A stretch of 64,000 bases of DNA from Centipeda periodontii DSM 2778 (GCF_000213975.1 NZ_GL892076.1:1603548-1667547), one strand, 5' to 3'; counted from the stretch's first letter, positions 17,106-25,430 are shown. Program-made: numbers and translations. Notes: a model not told the origin generated them from the letters alone.

Positions 17106-18344
17106 ATGGCAGTACAGATGGCAGCATCACATGCAGCTTCGAGAAGACTAAAGGACGCGATTTTCGGTGCCAATGCAGCGTGCCGGGCAGCAATTGCAGA
17201 GTACGGTGAGGACCGTGTCGTGAACGCAACCATCGGCGCTGTGATGGATGACACGGGGAAACTCGCTCATCTTCCCACCGTCGAGCGTGTCTTTCGATCC
17301 CTTCCCATCGAGGATTATATCGCCTACGCACCAATTTCCGGACTGCCGGAATATCTTGAGGCGGTGATTGACATCACATTTGCGGGAAATCGTCCGGCAG
17401 GATATCTCGGTGCCATTGCAACCGCAGGGGGAACAGGTGCCGTGCGTACCGCCGTTGACAACTACGTGGAAAAAGGCGATCAGGTACTCACCTCGGATTG
17501 GTTCTGGGGAACATACAATGTCATCTGTCAGGAGCTGGGCTGCTCTGTAACGAATTTTTCGCTCTTTGATGAAGCAAATAACTTCAATCATACGGCATTT
17601 GCAACATCCGTTGATGTCCTTCTCAAGACACAGGACAGTCTGCTCATCATCCTCAACACGCCGGCACATAATCCGACTGGCTACAGCCTCTCCTCGGAGG
17701 ACTGGGATCACGTATTGGACTGCGTCAAAAAACACGCGGCAACGGGAAAGAAAATATATCTGCTTGTCGATATTGCCTATATCGATTTTGCAGGCGAAAA
17801 ATTTGAAACACGTGCCTTCATGCAGAAGTTCAGTAATCTGCCGGAAAACATCCTCACACTCTTCGCATTCTCCATGTCAAAAGCATATACCTTCTACGGT
17901 CAGCGTTGCGGCGCGCTCATTGCACTCTCCGCGAGCAAGACGGTCATTGATGAGTTCAACGAGATCAGCAAGTACGCAGCGCGTGCGACATGGTCGAACA
18001 TCAATCGCGGTGCAATGACGCTTCTCGCACGCATTCAGCAGAATAAGGTTGACTATGCCTCCTACGAAACGGAGCGCGATGCGCTATATCGTCTCGTCCA
18101 AGAGCGTGGGGATATCTTTATGCATGAGGCTGCGGAATGCAGGCTCCCTACCCTGCCCTACAAAGGCGGCTTCTTCCTCGCCATTCCTGTAGCAAACCCA
18201 CAGGCGGTCTGCGATTTGCTCCGCGAGGATCTCATCTTTGCCGTTCCCCTGAAAATGGGCGTACGTATTGCAGCTTGCTCCGTGCCCAGTACGAAGATGC
18301 GCGGCATCGCAGAAAAAATAAAGCACGTGATAGATAAAATGTAG
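17106..18344 (+). CDS. Class I/II PLP-dependent aminotransferase
   Basis: 412 residues from the ATG at 17106, which has AAAGGAGAG nine bases upstream. The frame stays open to 16959, but that part comes from MITE copy C. It is a fold-type I aminotransferase: NTPAHNPTGY is the substrate/PLP Asn-Pro loop, and FSMSKAYTFYGQR holds the PLP lysine. The TSDWFWGTY segment resembles aromatic amino-acid and aspartate aminotransferases; the substrate is not decided. It ends before a strong hairpin and an att-like repeat at the left end of the genomic island. Confidence 0.85.
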   Translation: MAVQMAASHAASRRLKDAIFGANAACRAAIAEYGEDRVVNATIGAVMDDTGKLAHLPTVERVFRSLPIEDYIAYAPISGLPEYLEAVIDITFAGNRPAGYLGAIATAGGTGAVRTAVDNYVEKGDQVLTSDWFWGTYNVICQELGCSVTNFSLFDEANNFNHTAFATSVDVLLKTQDSLLIILNTPAHNPTGYSLSSEDWDHVLDCVKKHAATGKKIYLLVDIAYIDFAGEKFETRAFMQKFSNLPENILTLFAFSMSKAYTFYGQRCGALIALSASKTVIDEFNEISKYAARATWSNINRGAMTLLARIQQNKVDYASYETERDALYRLVQERGDIFMHEAAECRLPTLPYKGGFFLAIPVANPQAVCDLLREDLIFAVPLKMGVRIAACSVPSTKMRGIAEKIKHVIDKM

Positions 18345-18387
18345 GTGATGTTGTATAAATAAAGGAACCGGGGGGCACGGCAAAACA

Positions 18388-18432
18388 AGCGTGGAAAGCC
18401 TTGATATACAAGGCTTTCCACGCTATTTTCGT
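18388..18432. terminator. Terminator after aminotransferase (16-bp perfect stem)
   Basis: AGCGTGGAAAGCCTTG at 18388-18403 pairs perfectly with 18409-18424 across ATATA, followed by ATTTTCGTTT. Its loop region (CCTTGATATACAAGG) resembles that of the guaA terminator at 28263-28309. It may have been the original guaA terminator before the island inserted. Confidence 0.8.
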
Positions 18433-18444
18433 TTATTCGAGTTC
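18424..18444 (-). repeat. att-like direct repeat, left end of island
   Basis: Matches 28303-28323 at 20 of 21 positions. On the minus strand it reads GAACTCGAATAAAC, the last codons of guaA, but only 11 codons precede it in frame here. Confidence 0.65.
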
Positions 18445-18536
18445 AACTACGATGGGGAGAGCCTCCATTTCCCATTAGTATACTCGGAAAAGAAGCTTGA
18501 AAATCCTATCATTTGTCAACTCACAAAACATATGAT

Positions 18537-18660
18537 TTGACGACGGAGCAACAATGTCGTATAATAGAAACAGAAAAGGTGCTATCGTGTAAACGGTCAG
18601 CCCTTATACATGCTTAACGAGAAACCCGCCGAAACTTGCCAGTGTCAGGCGGGTTTTCTT
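18537..18660 (+). ncRNA. Candidate antitoxin RNA of type I locus 1
   Basis: A strong promoter, TTGACG (18537-18542) and TATAAT (18560-18565) with a 17-nt spacer, drives a short untranslated transcript from about 18572. It ends at a hairpin formed by AAACCCGCC and GGCGGGTTT (18622-18657) with a T-rich tail. A small hydrophobic ORF converges on it from the minus strand and ends at the hairpin, the layout of type I toxin-antitoxin loci. Confidence 0.5.
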
Positions 18661-18727
18661 ATGCCTTTAATGCAACGATACAAATCGTTACCATGAACAC
18701 GAACGCCAGAAAGTCGTATAGCTCCAT
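18659..18727 (-). CDS. Candidate type I toxin, 22-residue hydrophobic peptide
   Basis: ATG at 18727 to TAA at 18659. The product begins MELYDFLAFVFM and is one predicted membrane helix ending in a lysine, similar in style to small holin-like toxins of Firmicutes. A TATAAT (18732-18737 on the minus strand) sits only a few bases upstream and no Shine-Dalgarno sequence is visible, so the 5' end may have been replaced by the IS30 debris that follows. Expression is therefore doubtful. The convergent RNA at 18572-18660 is the proposed antitoxin. Confidence 0.4.
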   Translation of the reverse strand: MELYDFLAFVFMVTICIVALKA

Positions 18728-18773
18728 ATTGATTATACCACATAGGACAGCACAACGCTGTCTTTTTGTTTTC

Positions 18774-18875
18774 TTAAATCAAATTGTAGATGAACTAAAC
18801 ATGCGTCCACGTAAACGCCTCGGCTATCGTACGCCCTATGAGGTCTTCTATAAGAAAACGTTGCACTTGACTTGA
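18774..18875 (+). pseudogene. IS30-family transposase, C-terminal remnant
   Basis: The last 33 codons encode NQIVDELN then RPRKRLGYRTPYEVF, the conserved end of IS30 transposases. Nothing of the N-terminal or DDE region remains. The sequence just after the stop (CACTTGACTTGACAATT) looks like an IS30 terminal repeat. It belongs to a different IS30 subgroup from the copy at 23985 (which has LPRKILGYETPQERF). Confidence 0.75.
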
Positions 18876-18884
18876 CAATTCACG

Positions 18885-19045
18885 GGAATCACCGATAAAA
18901 TGAAGTCTGCCAGATTGGCGTATATTTTTTCGTCCGAACAAGGTGGAAAACCGGACGCAGAGTAGTGCTCTGTGGAGGATTATCCGCCGAAGTGCGGGCA
19001 AAAAAGATGCGTCAAGATGGTAGTGCCGAATTTATCAGTGTTCTC
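18885..19045 (+). mobile_element. MITE-like element, copy D (island)
   Basis: About 161 bp, starting GGAATCACCGATAAA and ending TTTATCAGTGTTCTC. No target duplication is recognisable. Hairpin I is CGTCCG/CGGACG and hairpin II CAGAG/CTCTG. Downstream is a short exported ORF whose apparent upstream extension (from 18965) is encoded by the element. Confidence 0.75.
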
Positions 19046-19069
19046 TTTTATAAGGAAAGGCAGATTCTC

Positions 19070-19246
19070 ATGAAAAAACTTCTACTGTTCCCCCTCCTCT
19101 TTGCGTTGCTGTTGTCGCTGTCGGGTGGACGCACGGCATATGCCTTTGCCACGGATCCCCTGCTGGACGGCATAGATGTGATGAGCTTCGCGGGTGAGAT
19201 GAACGGTGCAAACAGCTTCGTCGCGATTTCTGCCTCGAAAGGCTGA
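19070..19246 (+). CDS. Short exported protein, possibly a truncated remnant
   Basis: 58 residues with a clear signal peptide (MKKLLLFPLLFALLLSLSGG, cleavage near AYA-F), leaving a mature part of only about 32 residues (TDPLLDGIDVMSFAGEM...). GGAAAGG lies upstream. No family is recognised. A signal peptide with so little after it suggests the start of a longer exported protein that was cut by deletion; it sits 26 bp before the next exported protein on the same strand. Confidence 0.55.
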   Translation: MKKLLLFPLLFALLLSLSGGRTAYAFATDPLLDGIDVMSFAGEMNGANSFVAISASKG

Positions 19247-19272
19247 TATCGTCTGAGGACAGGAGGCTCACA

Positions 19273-20544
19273 TTGAAGAATCTAATATTGCTGCTTGCGC
19301 TTGCTGTTACGCTTGGCGCATCCGTTCTCTACGCGCCGATACCGACGGCATCCGCCTCTGAAAACGCCACTGCCTTTATGCCCGTGATCGGGGCAGATAA
19401 CGAAGTTACGCTGCTTGGCGTAAAAAAGGGACAGGTCACCCTACGCACGAACTCAATGGAAGTCGTGGAAATCTACGGACGATCTGTGATTCGAACGGTT
19501 TTTTCCTATCGCGCCGACAAGGAGCAGAAGGATCTGCACGGCATCGAGGTCCTGATCGACCCCTATCGCAGAGAATATTGCACGGGCTTCACCAATAATC
19601 GCTGGATGCCGATTACAGAATACAAGGGTGCGCCCGAAGACGACAAGAACTACGTGTACGATGGCAATTTCAAGATCAGTCGCGGCGATTTTGATGACGC
19701 CGTCTATGCCGCGCTCACCTACCTTGAAAAGAATCGCCCCGTCCTGATTGTGCAGGCGTGTGAACCAAACAGCAAAGAAGCACAGCGTTTGGCGGCTGAG
19801 AAAAAGGAACGGGAAGAGCGCGCGGCAACTACACGCCGCCAGAGGGAAGAGCGGGAGGCAGCCGAACGCCGCCAACGCGAGGAACGGGAGGCAGCCGAGC
19901 GAGCGGCACGCTTTGAGCGCATTGCTGCACCCATCATTGCGCGCGTGCAGGAAAAGTACACGCCCGACTTTGTCAGTACATTCCACTGGGAACAGTTTTC
20001 CACGGAGTCTGTGAACTATAGCAAGGTGCCGAAGCTCTCCGAGCTTCTCGGTCACGTTTTCCTGTTGACGGACTCCTACGGTATGCGGCTCGCTTATGAT
20101 ACGCATTCCTCCGAAGATGGCGATGTCGGGAGACTCCTCACACGGGAGACGGCGAAATCGGGGCTCGTTCACTTTGCCGTGTTGAATGAGTACGACGAGA
20201 ACATTGTCGCACTGATGGACGATACGGGCGCGTTCCAAGGAAGCGACTACCAGAGTAAACCCATCGCCGTCCGCTTCTCCTCCTACAGCCATGAGACGAA
20301 CAAATATGGTTGGGGCAAACCGAACAACATCATTTCGACGAACGGCTATGTGCTCGGTGATGCGAATATGGGCGAGAATTTCAACTACCTCACCACGGGC
20401 AGCGTGAGTCTGAGCATCGAGAAGACAGATCGGCCCGGCATCTATCACCTCGTCTACTATGTGACGACGATGGCGGATATAAAGAAGGGGCAGCAGATGC
20501 GCCGCGTTGGAAACTACTACGCGACCCTTGAACTGGTGAAATAA
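19273..20544 (+). CDS. Exported protein with charged coiled-coil segment, unknown function
   Basis: 423 residues from a TTG behind AGGAGG. The signal peptide is about residues 1-29. A ~125-residue N-terminal domain is followed by a highly charged helix (about 170-215) with a repeated REEREAAERRQ unit, and then a ~210-residue C-terminal domain rich in beta-type sequence (FHWEQFS, VHFAVLNEYDENI). The GC-rich repeat could vary in copy number. Not recognised as a known family. It is the first of three exported proteins on the plus strand up to the terminator at 22037. Confidence 0.75.
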   Translation: MKNLILLLALAVTLGASVLYAPIPTASASENATAFMPVIGADNEVTLLGVKKGQVTLRTNSMEVVEIYGRSVIRTVFSYRADKEQKDLHGIEVLIDPYRREYCTGFTNNRWMPITEYKGAPEDDKNYVYDGNFKISRGDFDDAVYAALTYLEKNRPVLIVQACEPNSKEAQRLAAEKKEREERAATTRRQREEREAAERRQREEREAAERAARFERIAAPIIARVQEKYTPDFVSTFHWEQFSTESVNYSKVPKLSELLGHVFLLTDSYGMRLAYDTHSSEDGDVGRLLTRETAKSGLVHFAVLNEYDENIVALMDDTGAFQGSDYQSKPIAVRFSSYSHETNKYGWGKPNNIISTNGYVLGDANMGENFNYLTTGSVSLSIEKTDRPGIYHLVYYVTTMADIKKGQQMRRVGNYYATLELVK

Positions 20545-20545
20545 G

Positions 20546-20561
20546 GGAATCACTGGTAAAA
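20546..20561 (+). repeat. Solo MITE end
   Basis: GGAATCACTGGTAAAA directly after the stop of the preceding gene matches the element's terminal repeat with one change; no second end follows. Confidence 0.5.
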
Positions 20562-20613
20562 CATGTATTATTTCTTGTGTTGATATGTTTTAAGTGACAA
20601 AGGAGGCTTCCCC

Positions 20614-21306
20614 ATGCAAAGAAAATGGCTTGCGGCGCTGCTGGCTGCCGCGATGCTGAGTATGTTTGCTGCAGGCTGCGGCGATGAGAAACCCAAGGCG
20701 GAGAAAATCCAAACGATCAAGGATGTCGATCTGCCGGATGCAGCGACGCTTGCCCTGCAGGATCGCATCCGGGCCCAGTATCAGGTGGAGGGCAACGGTA
20801 CGAAACCTGCCTTCACCAAGGATTTTTTAGGACTCGGGGCGCATACGGGCGAGAAACGCCCCGTGAACCGCATGGTACTTTCAGGACTCTCGGCAGGGCA
20901 TGCGACGATCGGCGGCATCAGCGTTGAGACGGTCTCCATTCGCCCATTCTTCGTGGAGAAGCAGGACAAACCCGATATTGAGCTGAAGATCACAAGCAAG
21001 ACCATCAAAGGCTCCTCACCGAGCGCAACGAGTTACGAGGATCATTTCACCATCACCTATCGTGACAAGACGTTCGATCACGTCATCGGAACACGCGCAG
21101 GAGCAATCAACGGTGCCATTGTCCATGTGCCAGGGCGCGTCGAGATCACCCGCACGCCGGAGGACTATCTGCGCATCCAATACATTGCAAGCGACGGCAA
21201 AGAGGAAAAGGTCATCGACTCCATCGATACACAGGAGAAGATCTACGGCATCTTTGGCACTGTCTACAGCATCGGGCTGCACGGGCACATCGAGGCGTTT
21301 GAGTAA
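20614..21306 (+). CDS. Lipoprotein of unknown function
   Basis: 230 residues with a lipoprotein signal: hydrophobic stretch LAALLAAAMLSMF, then the lipobox AAGC (Cys at about residue 22). AAAGGAGG precedes the ATG. The mature part has no recognised motif. A second lipoprotein follows after 13 bp. The two share only the lipobox and the GCG(G)D start of the mature chain. Confidence 0.8.
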   Translation: MQRKWLAALLAAAMLSMFAAGCGDEKPKAEKIQTIKDVDLPDAATLALQDRIRAQYQVEGNGTKPAFTKDFLGLGAHTGEKRPVNRMVLSGLSAGHATIGGISVETVSIRPFFVEKQDKPDIELKITSKTIKGSSPSATSYEDHFTITYRDKTFDHVIGTRAGAINGAIVHVPGRVEITRTPEDYLRIQYIASDGKEEKVIDSIDTQEKIYGIFGTVYSIGLHGHIEAFE

Positions 21307-21319
21307 GGGGAGGCTTGTC

Positions 21320-21997
21320 ATGAAAAAGATACTGACCGCGATGTTTCTCATTTTCGTGCTTGCCGCTGCAGGCTGCGGAGGAGACAACGCTCGCGAGATT
21401 AAGTTGGATAATAAGGAACTCACAGATAACACAGTCGCCGCAATGATCAATGCAGAGATTGCGGAGAATGCGGAAAAGAACGGTCTGGACAAGGATGCTC
21501 TCACGTTCATGAAGGTATCCGACATTCCAGGCGACCTCATTGGCGCGTGGCGCAGTCAGGCGGGGGTCGAAATCTACGTACGGAGGTTCGGTAGCAATCC
21601 GCCGGGCGAGTTCGCCATTGCCTTTGATAATGCGCGCTCCGAGCAGATAAAAAATGCCGTCTTTGTAACGCGTACGATTCTCGGGCTTATTGATCGGAAA
21701 AACGCGGACGAACTGCTTGCAAAGGCGCAGCTTGAGGATATCGGTGCGGAGCCGGTCGCGGAAACGGTCGGCGAGATCAAGCTGGAAAAGGCGGCGCTCA
21801 ATCATGCAAAGCGGCGCAACGGTCCCGAGGAACTCGGCGTTCCCTTGACGGTCGTCATCATCAGTGTGAAGGATGCGCGGGATGATGGGTATTCGAAGAT
21901 CAAGAGCCGCGCCGAGTCGATGGCACGTACGATGATCGAGGTGCGTTGGGATACTGCCGACCCGAATGGTCTCCTGTTTAACAACAAATACCAGTAG
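21320..21997 (+). CDS. Lipoprotein of unknown function
   Basis: 225 residues; signal MKKILTAMFLIFVLAAAGCG with the lipid Cys at about 19. AGGGGAGG lies upstream of the ATG, and the gap to the preceding lipoprotein is 13 bp, so they form an operon. The mature part has a Lys/Glu-rich N-terminal region, then LTVVIISVKDARDDGY near the end. No domain is recognised. The transcript ends at the perfect hairpin at 22039. Confidence 0.8.
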   Translation: MKKILTAMFLIFVLAAAGCGGDNAREIKLDNKELTDNTVAAMINAEIAENAEKNGLDKDALTFMKVSDIPGDLIGAWRSQAGVEIYVRRFGSNPPGEFAIAFDNARSEQIKNAVFVTRTILGLIDRKNADELLAKAQLEDIGAEPVAETVGEIKLEKAALNHAKRRNGPEELGVPLTVVIISVKDARDDGYSKIKSRAESMARTMIEVRWDTADPNGLLFNNKYQ

Positions 21998-22038
21998 GGA
22001 ACAGATAGTGTTCACCGATGGTGGACGCTGTTTTGTTA

Positions 22039-22085
22039 TCCATAGAAAAAGAACATTTCTTAGCGAAATGTTCTTTTTCTATGGA
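22039..22085. terminator. Terminator, 21-bp perfect stem
   Basis: TCCATAGAAAAAGAACATTTC pairs with its exact complement across TTAGC. It contains A and T runs in both arms and lies between convergent lipoprotein genes, so it can act in both directions. Confidence 0.85.
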
Positions 22086-22098
22086 TACTGTTCTCACA

Positions 22099-22965
22099 TT
22101 ACATTGTGAGGCATAGTGTCAGCACCGGCGCATCGAAATCTGTTGGAAGACCGGTTCCATCCAATATGTGGAAATCGCTGAATTTGATCTCGCGGATTGT
22201 TCCCGTTGCCTCTGGGAATGCAACTGTGATGGTTGCCAGTTCACCTGCGAGGCGGTATACATGAGGCTGCGAGAATATATCATATTGGGGGAGGGCACCG
22301 GCAGGTACTTCGCCTGAATCTGTGACGGCAGAAATCCTTGGTGGTTGCACCCATCCAAAGCTGTAATTCGTCATGCTGTTGTTCTTGAACGAGAGGAATA
22401 CAACCTGCTCACCGCTGAATGTCTTACCGACATTGCCGTGAATCGAGACGTTGCGCATTCCGCCTGAGACGATCTCAATGGATTTGATCGGAGTTACCTC
22501 GACAACGCCCATCACGAGCTGTTTCCAAACACCATTCTCATTTCGGAGAACCATAGTGCCGGACAAGGGGACTTGTTGTTTCTGCCCTTGATCCGTAAAG
22601 ACAGCCGTCCCTGTGATGTCGGCTGCCATGAGTGCACCGCGCGTCTGTATGTTGGAGACTTGAATATTTTCGCGTTTTAGATCATTAGGTTGCGCTCTCT
22701 GCCCCTTTTTTATGAACGCTTTCCCATCGTGATCAGGCGTTGTCATTAATGCTGCAACGGATAAGGAATCCATTGCATAAACGTCTTCGACTGAAGTATT
22801 TCTATCTGCTGCTTTTTGCAGAATATCCTTGAAAACTTGTTCCGGATTCTCCATCTTTGCTGTCGTCGTTGCTGTATCCTTTGAGTCGCTCCCGCATCCG
22901 CCTAGTGGAATGAGCAACGCAAAAGCCGTAATGACAGCTGCCGCAACAGAATTCCATTTCCTCAT
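22099..22965 (-). CDS. Lipoprotein of unknown function
   Basis: 288 residues from the ATG at 22965, with GAAAGGAAA upstream; a longer frame to 23121 lacks such a site. The signal sequence ends in the lipobox LGGC (Cys about 26), followed by a Thr-rich linker. The body contains ENPEQVFKDILQKA and FDAPVLTLCLTM; no family is recognised. Convergent with the two plus-strand lipoproteins. Confidence 0.78.
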   Translation of the reverse strand: MRKWNSVAAAVITAFALLIPLGGCGSDSKDTATTTAKMENPEQVFKDILQKAADRNTSVEDVYAMDSLSVAALMTTPDHDGKAFIKKGQRAQPNDLKRENIQVSNIQTRGALMAADITGTAVFTDQGQKQQVPLSGTMVLRNENGVWKQLVMGVVEVTPIKSIEIVSGGMRNVSIHGNVGKTFSGEQVVFLSFKNNSMTNYSFGWVQPPRISAVTDSGEVPAGALPQYDIFSQPHVYRLAGELATITVAFPEATGTIREIKFSDFHILDGTGLPTDFDAPVLTLCLTM

Positions 22966-23278
22966 AGATATTTTCCTTTCTGTGTCCATACAAAAGAAAC
23001 ATCCTTGCATTGTTGTTTTAATCCAATTCAAAAACTTTAGCAAGCAGGAATCCGAAAACATGAGTGTAAAATTCTGCGTCCAGAGCAATATTTTGGGGAA
23101 ATGTTGAACTGGGAATATCATGCATCTTCGGCGACCAACAAAAAGCGCAGGAAATCTCTTCCCTACGCTTTCAGGTTTAACTTTTCGGGGGCACTACATC
23201 TCACTTCATACGGCAACCCCATTTGTGTTTTACGTTATTTCTCCACATTTTTTCGGCAAGAACACCGGATCATCTGTA

Positions 23279-23761
23279 TCAGTAATCCCATCTCCTCAAG
23301 TCCGCGTCCTTTCTGTAGAGAGCAAACTCATACTGACCGCCATCGCCGGGCTTGGTTGCGATATAGGTGACAGAACCACCGCCCTGAAGGAGGTCACCTA
23401 CATCACGATACGACTCGAGCGCCCCCGCAATAAAGCCGGGAAGGCGGGATCCACGACTGTTCTCATAGAGTCCGTTTGACCGCCTTTCATAGCGATCTCC
23501 ATCGACCTCAATGACGTTCCGCCCCGCAAATGACATCTTCTGCGGATCGCCGATATCATAGACGGTGAATGTCCCGCTGCCTTCGTCGTAGTCAAACGAC
23601 GCCACCTTTGCGGATTGGGCAATATCCTCGATCACATAGGTACCGCGCAGATCGGCCTCATCCGTTTGCGCGTGCGCGCGCGGCATACCACTGACAGCAA
23701 ACACCGCACACAGCATGGCGAGCAGGATTCCCCGCGATAGGACATCAAACAATGATTTCAT
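23279..23761 (-). CDS. Small exported protein of unknown function
   Basis: 160 residues from the ATG at 23761, preceded by AGGAGGGAC. The signal peptide (about 1-31) ends near RAHA-Q. The mature 130 residues have a beta-rich pattern: LRGTYVIEDIA, GTFTVYDIGDP, NVIEVDGDRYERRS, YEFALYRKDADLR. The length and the alternating pattern suggest a small lipocalin-like or immunity-type barrel, but this is only an impression. Confidence 0.75.
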   Translation of the reverse strand: MKSLFDVLSRGILLAMLCAVFAVSGMPRAHAQTDEADLRGTYVIEDIAQSAKVASFDYDEGSGTFTVYDIGDPQKMSFAGRNVIEVDGDRYERRSNGLYENSRGSRLPGFIAGALESYRDVGDLLQGGGSVTYIATKPGDGGQYEFALYRKDADLRRWDY

Positions 23762-23842
23762 AAAAGTCCCTCCTATCCTTTCTATTACACTAGAAAGATA
23801 GATCAGGGAATCGGTACGCGACCCGATCAAATCTCTCAGATT

Positions 23843-23871
23843 AATATAACAAAAGAGTCCGTTTCTGTCAA
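23843..23871 (-). promoter_or_regulatory. Promoter of the exported protein at 23279-23761
   Basis: Minus-strand TTGACA (23866-23871) and TATATT (23843-23848), 17-nt spacer. Confidence 0.7.
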
Positions 23872-23894
23872 ATGAATTGCTGTGGAGGGTTCAC

Positions 23895-24840
23895 TGTAAA
23901 ATGAAATCGGACACATAAAAAAGTAGAACATACAGAATCAATCTGGTAAAATATCTTTGCACAAACACCACCAGGAGGTTCTGTATGTCCCACGCACATT
24001 CTACCACAAAACGCCGCACATTCAAACACTTAAACGCCTATCAGCGTGGGCAGATCGAGGCGATGCTGCGTCTTGGTGTTCCCAAGGTGAAAATCGCCAA
24101 AGACCTTGGCATCGCCCGCTCCACTTTGTACGAGGAAATAAAGCGCAGCACGGTAGCGCAGAAGCGTTCCGATTGGACGTACTACGAGCAATATAAGGTC
24201 AAAAGCATCGACCTGCGACAGAAGTACGCCGTCGTAAGCGCAAAGAGAAAAAGAACCATGACGACGGCAGGACGCTCGGTGAGAGTATTGACTGCCGTGA
24301 CCCTATTGTTGACGAACGCTCCACCTTTGGAAATTGGGAACTTGACACCATCGTCGAGAAAAAGGGAACGGATCCTGTTCTGCTTGCCGTAGATGAACGT
24401 AAGAAGCGAAAGAGACACCTTGTAAAGATTCGTGCAAAGACCGCAGAGGCGGTTGCCGAAGGGCTTGCCAAACGAAGAGAGCTCTATGGGGCACAATTTT
24501 CACAGGTATTTCGTACGATCACCTACGACAATGGGAGCGAGTTTGCTCGTCTGCAAGAAGCTGTTCCGGAGGCGAAGGTATACTATGCTCATCCTTACGC
24601 CCCTTGGGAACGTGGAACGAACGAGAAGCAGAATGCACTCGTTCGGTATTTCATTCCGAAGGGCATGGATATGACGAACTTGAGCGAGGAAGAAGTGCAG
24701 CGCGTAGAGGATTGGATCAATACGCTGCCACGCAAAATTCTAGGTTATGAAACGCCACAAGAGCGCTTCGATGCCGCGCTAAAAAATCTTCGTCCATAAA
24801 TTTTGATTCTGTTATTCTCGACTGTCCGATTTGATATTGC
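23895..24840 (+). mobile_element. Defective IS30-family insertion sequence
   Basis: About 946 bp. The left end (TGTAAAATGAAATCGGACA) and the right end read on the minus strand (TGCAATATCAAATCGGACA) form ~19-bp imperfect inverted repeats, each followed further in by ACAGAATCAA. It carries one transposase gene with internal deletion and frameshift, so it is immobile on its own. Confidence 0.8.
23985..24798 (+). pseudogene. IS30-family transposase, internally deleted and frameshifted
   Basis: The N-terminal third has the helix-turn-helix (FKHLNAYQRGQIEAMLRLG, then DLGIARSTLYEEIKR). The frame breaks near 24200-24300. The DDE domain continues in another frame: FGNWELDTIVEKKG (first Asp), ITYDNGSEFA (second Asp), and the C-terminus WINTLPRKILGYETPQERF. 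About 80-100 codons expected between the HTH and the DDE domain are missing. Confidence 0.85.
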
Positions 24841-24935
24841 AATTTAGGGTTGCTACACTTGCAGAAACGTTTACACAAAAAACTTGACACTATCATTTCT
24901 GTCAACCACTTCATTTCTTCACCACCCAACTTGCT

Positions 24936-25061
24936 ACATTCTGTTGACAATAAAATAATACGTTATATTTTTCTTGTTGCCAACATAATGTAGCAAATTA
25001 TTTTAACATGCTATATTATGTTGCATATGATTGAAGTTGCTACAAATAGTTGACATAATGT
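24936..25061. promoter_or_regulatory. Operator-like repeats and promoter upstream of the Xre regulator
   Basis: Four sites share a palindromic core ACATWATGT: 24936-24944 (ACATTCTGT), 24983-24991 and 25053-25061 (both ACATAATGT), and 25013-25021 (ATATTATGT). They are often next to TTGCTACA or GTAGCAA. A possible promoter, TTGAAG (25031-25036) with CATAAT (25054-25059) and a 17-nt spacer, overlaps the last site, so binding there would block the regulator gene. The 24841-25076 region holds no gene. Confidence 0.55.
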
Positions 25062-25076
25062 AACAGGGGGTTGCAG

Positions 25077-25430
25077 ATGAACAGAATGAAACTATTGCGT
25101 GAGCAACATAACCTAAGCCAAACAGATTTAGCAAAAATTCTAAATATAAGTCGACAGTCATATAATTTTTATGAAAATGAGAAACGGGATCCAGATACTA
25201 CAATGCTGATCCGAATAGCTGATTTCTTTAATGTCAGCCTAGACTATCTACTGGGGCAAACAAACGACCCTTCTCCACTCATAAAAGAAAAGACTCCTTC
25301 CTATCAGGAAGAAGTCTTGCGTGACATAGAGGATATTACCCCGGAGATGGCAAGCGAGGTGCGGCAGTTTATCAACTATCTGAAACATAAGGAGGAAACT
25401 GCTGCGGGGGCTGTAGCGGGAAAAAAATAG
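25077..25430 (+). CDS. Xre/Cro-type helix-turn-helix regulator
   Basis: 117 residues. The N-terminal HTH_3 domain (about 4-58) has LREQHNLSQTDLAKILNISRQSYNFYENEKRDPD and the usual LLRIADFFNVSLDYLLG-like end; a short C-terminal helix (EEVLRDIEDITPEMASEVRQF) may dimerise. GGGGG lies six bases before the ATG at 25077. Its promoter region has four palindromic sites, which suggests autorepression. In integrative elements such regulators hold excision or transfer genes silent. Confidence 0.88.
   Translation: MNRMKLLREQHNLSQTDLAKILNISRQSYNFYENEKRDPDTTMLIRIADFFNVSLDYLLGQTNDPSPLIKEKTPSYQEEVLRDIEDITPEMASEVRQFINYLKHKEETAAGAVAGKK

Noticed and set aside
18430-18479. Mini-ORF of 11 codons ending in E-L-E at the island's left end
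   Set aside because: It is better explained as the att-like copy of the guaA 3' end; no upstream coding sequence or own signals.
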